Assembly: GCA_937988705.1 (NCBI GenBank)
Contig: CALKIA010000490.1
Span: 1 to 7,383 of the forward strand
Reading direction: 5' to 3'
DNA length: 7,383 nt
Source of the DNA: an uncultured Chloroflexota bacterium
GTDB lineage: Bacteria; Chloroflexota; Anaerolineae; Aggregatilineales; Phototrophicaceae
This document shows positions 5,287 through 7,383 of the stretch, piece by piece (the stretch's first letter is position 1; the number at the start of each line of letters is the position of its first letter). The notes beneath the pieces are model-generated. The model had not been told where the DNA came from. It searched no databases and worked only from the letters and a program-made list of their open reading frames with translations. A program made the translations under genes and the position numbers.

Positions 5287-6033
5287 ATTTCTCCCACCTG
5301 CCGCTGATCTTTGCCGCATCAGTTCGAACGCGATCACCGCCGAGGCGGCGGTCGTGCCCAGCGACTGCTCAAAGCGCCGCCCGTAGGGGATGCTCAGCCG
5401 CACATCGGCGGCGTCCGCAAACGAACGCGTGATCCCGCGCTTCTCCCCACCGATCACCACGAACAGCCCACCGCGTAAATCAGCATCGTAGATCGACACC
5501 GCGCGCTCTTTGTCCGCGACAGCGACTTTCAGCCCATGCCCGCGGAGCACATCGGCGGCGGCCTGCGTCGTCTCCGCGACCGCCGTCGGCATCCATTCCG
5601 ATGCGCCCGCCGACGAACGCGCCACCACGCCCGCTGCGCTCATCCAGTTGCGGGGACGCACCACCAGCCCATCCGCGCCCGCCGCGTAGAAGGCGCGCAC
5701 CGCTTGCCCGAAATTGAATGGGTCTTCCACGCCGTCTAGCATGACGATCAGCGGATTGGCTTTCCCGGCAATCAGGTGATCGAGCGGTACAAAGCGCCGA
5801 TCCCCGACGAATGCGATTACGCCGCCGTGCGTTTTACCCTGCGCCTGCCCATCAATCTCCTCCGGGGTGACGCGCTCGACGGGAATCTGCTCACGCTCCG
5901 CCAGCCGCGCCAACCGCCCCAGATCGCGATCATGCTCGCCGCGCCGGAGCAAAAGACGCTGCACGGGCCGGCTGTTCGCACGGATCGCCGCCTCAATCGA
6001 GATGATACCTTCGAGAATTGCCTGTTCGCTCAT
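5281..6033 (-). CDS. SpoU/TrmH-family RNA 2'-O-methyltransferase (RlmB/TrmH-like)
   Basis: A 250-residue cytoplasmic enzyme that would use S-adenosylmethionine to methylate a ribose 2'-OH in rRNA or tRNA. The N-terminal 1-90 resembles the SpoU substrate-binding domain (LEGIISIEAAIR, then GKTHGGVIAFV). The C-terminal trefoil-knot domain shows motif 1, DPFNFGQAVR, with Asn107 and catalytic Arg113; the RSSAGASEWMP segment (139-149); motif 2, VIGGEKRGI, with Glu197 and Gly200; and motif 3, LSIPYGRRFEQSLGTTAAS (213-231). Motif 3 normally reads SLNVS; here the Asn is Gly226. Architecture and length fit RlmB (23S Gm2251), but TrmH cannot be excluded, so no symbol is given. AAGGA lies seven bases before the ATG. 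It is convergent with tRNA-Pro, and proximity to a tRNA is not evidence that the tRNA is its substrate. Confidence 0.9.
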   Translation of the reverse strand: MSEQAILEGIISIEAAIRANSRPVQRLLLRRGEHDRDLGRLARLAEREQIPVERVTPEEIDGQAQGKTHGGVIAFVGDRRFVPLDHLIAGKANPLIVMLDGVEDPFNFGQAVRAFYAAGADGLVVRPRNWMSAAGVVARSSAGASEWMPTAVAETTQAAADVLRGHGLKVAVADKERAVSIYDADLRGGLFVVIGGEKRGITRSFADAADVRLSIPYGRRFEQSLGTTAASAVIAFELMRQRSAAGGRNK

Positions 6034-6056
6034 AGTTAGTTCCTTCAGCGTCGCGA

Positions 6057-6062
6057 ATTATA
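6057..6062 (-). promoter_or_regulatory. -10 box for the RNA methyltransferase gene
   Basis: A perfect TATAAT lies at 6062-6057 on the minus strand, 23 bases before the ATG, placing the start near 6050 and leaving a short leader that contains the AAGGA ribosome site. No convincing -35 hexamer is seen at the expected distance. Confidence 0.5.
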
Positions 6063-6129
6063 GCCGCATCACCCCCTTTCATGCGACCTGTGGGTAAGTT
6101 GGCCAGCAAGAATTACTCCCTATCTCCTA

Positions 6130-6157
6130 TTCACAACCTAACATTTCACATTACAAT
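6130..6157 (+). promoter_or_regulatory. Promoter of the Thr-repeat secreted protein gene
   Basis: TTCACA (6130-6135, five of six to TTGACA) and TACAAT (6152-6157, five of six to TATAAT) with a 16-base spacer. Initiation near 6164 leaves about 28 bases of leader containing GAGGAG (6178-6183), eight bases before the ATG at 6192. Confidence 0.65.
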
Positions 6158-6191
6158 GGTCGTTGATGTGTAAACGTGAGGAGCTTGTCAT

Positions 6192-6974
6192 ATGAAAACG
6201 GAACGTATTGGCTATCTGGTACTGCTGCTGATGCTGGTGTTTGTGCTCTCCAGCGCCGCCTTGAGCGCGCAAAATGTGAGCGCCCCGCTCGCGCAGTCGA
6301 CTGAAGAAGCGACCGCCGAAGCGACCGCGGAGGGTACGCCGGAAGTCATCTTCCGCGATGGCCGCATCAACAATGCGATCATCCTCGGTGAATTCGGCAT
6401 TTTCTGCGAAGACGTGAATGGCGCACCGGCGGCCTCGTTTGATAACGGTGGACGCATCGCGGTGTACGGCTCGAACGGCGAACAGTACGTCTTCGCGGAA
6501 GAAGACGCACTGCGCCAGTACAGCGCTATGGGCATGATGGATGCCACGATGGGCACGGAAGAACCGGCGCTGATGGCGACCAATACCCCGGAAATGATGG
6601 GGACGATGCAGCCTGCGATTCTGCTCGGTCAGGCTACGGCAGTCAACGGAACGGTGCGGCTGTTCCTGGTGGGCGATAACGAATTCCGCCTGACCGGTTA
6701 CCTGCCGGATGGCAAGGGCTTCATCTACGGTTGGACGGGCTGCACGGGCAATGCGCGCATCGACATGTTCGACGGCGAGATGGACTTCATCACCACGACG
6801 CCGCTCCCGACTCTGAGCGGCACCTTCACGCCGCTGGTGACGCAGGCCGCGACGATGGATGCCACGATGGACACGACCATGGAATCGACCATGGCGTCGA
6901 CCAGCGTCGCCACGCTGGTGCCGACCATCGAGATCACGCTGGATACGACGGAAGAAGCGACCACCAGCCCGTAA
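6192..6974 (+). CDS. Secreted protein with period-four Thr tracts, function unknown
   Basis: A 260-residue exported protein that I cannot assign to a named family. Residues 1-26 are a signal peptide: Lys2 and Arg5, a hydrophobic core 8-19, and probable cleavage after ALSA. There is no lipobox Cys, so it is not an Lgt substrate. A Thr/Glu/Ala spacer (37-52) leads to a compact domain (about 53-107) starting FRDGRINNAIILGEFGIFC, of a type I associate with extracellular Chloroflexota proteins. A Met/Thr-rich insert (113-140) precedes a second beta-rich stretch (141-200) ending YGWTGC. The only cysteines are Cys72 and Cys184, a possible disulfide. From residue 213 to the end, Thr occupies every fourth position. 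No C-terminal membrane anchor or sorting motif is seen, so it is probably released or loosely attached. A strong ribosome site and promoter precede it and a hairpin follows. Confidence 0.85.
   Translation: MKTERIGYLVLLLMLVFVLSSAALSAQNVSAPLAQSTEEATAEATAEGTPEVIFRDGRINNAIILGEFGIFCEDVNGAPAASFDNGGRIAVYGSNGEQYVFAEEDALRQYSAMGMMDATMGTEEPALMATNTPEMMGTMQPAILLGQATAVNGTVRLFLVGDNEFRLTGYLPDGKGFIYGWTGCTGNARIDMFDGEMDFITTTPLPTLSGTFTPLVTQAATMDATMDTTMESTMASTSVATLVPTIEITLDTTEEATTSP
6300..6347 (+). repeat. N-terminal four-residue Thr repeat (12-base coding period)
   Basis: Codons 37-52 of the secreted protein read TEEA, TAEA, TAEG, TPEV, with Thr at 37, 41, 45 and 49. The tract sits just after the signal peptide and acts presumably as an exposed acidic spacer. 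Confidence 0.8.
6536..6552 (+). repeat. 17-base direct repeat, copy 1
   Basis: GATGGATGCCACGATGG at 6536-6552 recurs exactly at 6854-6870 in the same gene and same frame, encoding MDATM-type peptides in both places. It suggests the internal Met/Thr insert and the C-terminal tract share an origin by duplication. Confidence 0.85.
6828..6971 (+). repeat. C-terminal four-residue Thr repeat, twelve units
   Basis: Codons 213-260 fall into twelve consecutive tetrads each starting with Thr: TPLV, TQAA, TMDA, TMDT, TMES, TMAS, TSVA, TLVP, TIEI, TLDT, TEEA, TTSP. Second positions are mostly hydrophobic and third positions often acidic. It includes copy 2 of the 17-base repeat (6854-6870). Confidence 0.9.
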
Positions 6975-6999
6975 CCTCGGCTAGCTGGATTGGTACTAG

Positions 7000-7029
7000 C
7001 GGGGCGATACCTGGTTATCGCCCCGTTTG
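7000..7029 (+). terminator. Intrinsic terminator after the secreted protein gene
   Basis: CGGGGCGATA (7000-7009) pairs with TATCGCCCCG (7016-7025) around loop CCTGGT, followed by TTTGATT. It lies 25 bases past the stop codon. A small upstream inverted repeat GCTAG (6980-6984)/CTAGC (6996-7000) abuts it. The U-run is short but the stem is strong. Confidence 0.8.
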
Positions 7030-7040
7030 ATTCTCTCGCT

Positions 7041-7046
7041 TAAAAT
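7041..7046 (+). promoter_or_regulatory. Candidate -10 box for the EamA-like gene
   Basis: TAAAAT (five of six to consensus) at 7041-7046 would start transcription near 7053, about 32 bases before the ATG. No good -35 is visible because the preceding terminator occupies that position, so this is a weak call. Confidence 0.3.
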
Positions 7047-7084
7047 GTGATCTTCAACCAGCGCCAACATTTGAGAGAAACTTC

Positions 7085-7383
7085 ATGGTCTACCTGCCCC
7101 TGCTCATCGTCGTCGCGGGGAGTTCTGCCTATCACATTGTCCAGAAATACCTCGCGCCGAACGCTAACCCCGTGCTCGTTCTGCTCGTGACCTACGCCGT
7201 CGCATTAATCGCCTCGCTGCTGCTGTTCATCGTCTGGCCGCTCAAGGAGTCGCTGCAAGTGGAGGCCAGCCGCATCGGCGTGCCGAATGTCGTGTTGGGC
7301 GTGTCGATCATCGGGATTGAGGTCGGCTGGATTCTGGCCTACCGCGCCGGGCTGAATGTCAATGTGGGGTCGCTGATCGGCAA
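7085..7383 (+). CDS. EamA-like (drug/metabolite transporter superfamily) membrane protein, 5' part only
   Basis: The frame opens at the ATG at 7085 and runs off the right edge after 99 complete codons. Three hydrophobic segments are visible: about 4-15 (preceding the HIVQK helix end), 29-50 ending FIVWPLK, and 66-86 ending in WILAYRAG (82-89). The spacing of segments and the YRAG ending of the third helix resemble EamA-type transporters of the drug/metabolite superfamily, which usually have ten helices in about 280-300 residues. Substrate cannot be told. GAGAG at 7073-7077 lies seven bases before the ATG and supports this start. The gene follows a terminator, so it is probably a separate transcription unit from the secreted protein gene. 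Confidence 0.7.
   Translation, partial: MVYLPLLIVVAGSSAYHIVQKYLAPNANPVLVLLVTYAVALIASLLLFIVWPLKESLQVEASRIGVPNVVLGVSIIGIEVGWILAYRAGLNVNVGSLIG

Noticed and set aside
6034..6191. Possible riboswitch or small RNA between the divergent methyltransferase and secreted protein genes
   Set aside because: The 158 bases are accounted for by two promoters and short leaders; no conserved aptamer pattern or strong hairpin was seen.
6725..6964. Minus-strand Val/Ser-rich open frame opposite the Thr tract
   Set aside because: It mirrors the repeat on the other strand (the Val/Met/Ser repeats come from the complement of ACG/ATG codons) and lacks start signals.
6731..7030. Plus-strand His/Asp-rich frame within the secreted protein gene and its terminator
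   Set aside because: Out-of-frame reading of the 12-base repeat that runs on into the terminator hairpin; the periodic His/Asp is an artefact of the repeat.

Overview
The window comes from a GC-rich bacterial genome with tightly packed genes. No gene-free stretch exceeds about 160 bases. I read the lineage as probably Chloroflexota (Anaerolineae-like). The support is a secreted protein with Thr-rich spacer tracts, an ABC-2 permease fused to a SpoIIM/DUF95-like domain, and a phosphatidylinositol-phosphate-synthase-like CDP-alcohol transferase. This is inference; there is no rRNA or ribosomal protein gene to settle it.

Layout. (1) 1-2301, minus strand: an ABC exporter operon. The ATPase gene (1345-2301) overlaps by 26 bases a permease gene (1-1370) that runs off the left edge. 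The permease frame is open over its whole visible length and encodes an ABC-2 permease followed by a SpoIIM-like domain. (2) 2401-3516: a TetR-family regulator on the minus strand, divergent from a SnoaL-like/ester-cyclase protein on the plus strand. The 60-base divergent region contains an imperfect palindrome overlapping both promoters. The tetR -10 box (TATAAT) lies only six bases from its ATG, so its mRNA is predicted to be leaderless. (3) 3552-3591: a strong bidirectional terminator between the convergent SnoaL-like and lgt genes. (4) 3628-5117, minus strand: a CDP-alcohol phosphatidyltransferase gene, then lgt eight bases downstream, a membrane-lipid and lipoprotein pair. (5) 5175-5248: tRNA-Pro(CGG), plus strand, with a good promoter, followed by a terminator hairpin shared with a convergent SpoU/TrmH-family RNA methyltransferase gene (5281-6033). 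(6) 6192-6974, plus strand: a secreted protein whose Thr residues recur every fourth position in two tracts, followed by a terminator. (7) 7085-7383, plus strand: the start of an EamA-like membrane transporter cut by the right edge.

How the genes relate. The ATPase and permease should form one exporter. The TetR protein probably controls itself and the SnoaL-like gene, and less certainly the exporter downstream. The phosphatidyltransferase makes an anionic phospholipid; if that is phosphatidylglycerolphosphate it would feed the lipid donor pool of Lgt, but its sequence looks more like the inositol-phosphate branch. The tRNA, methyltransferase, secreted protein and EamA-like genes appear to be independent units. 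I see no mobile element, CRISPR array or defence locus. The least ordinary objects are the ABC-2/SpoIIM fusion, the leaderless divergent regulator, the four-residue Thr repeat and some active-site substitutions.
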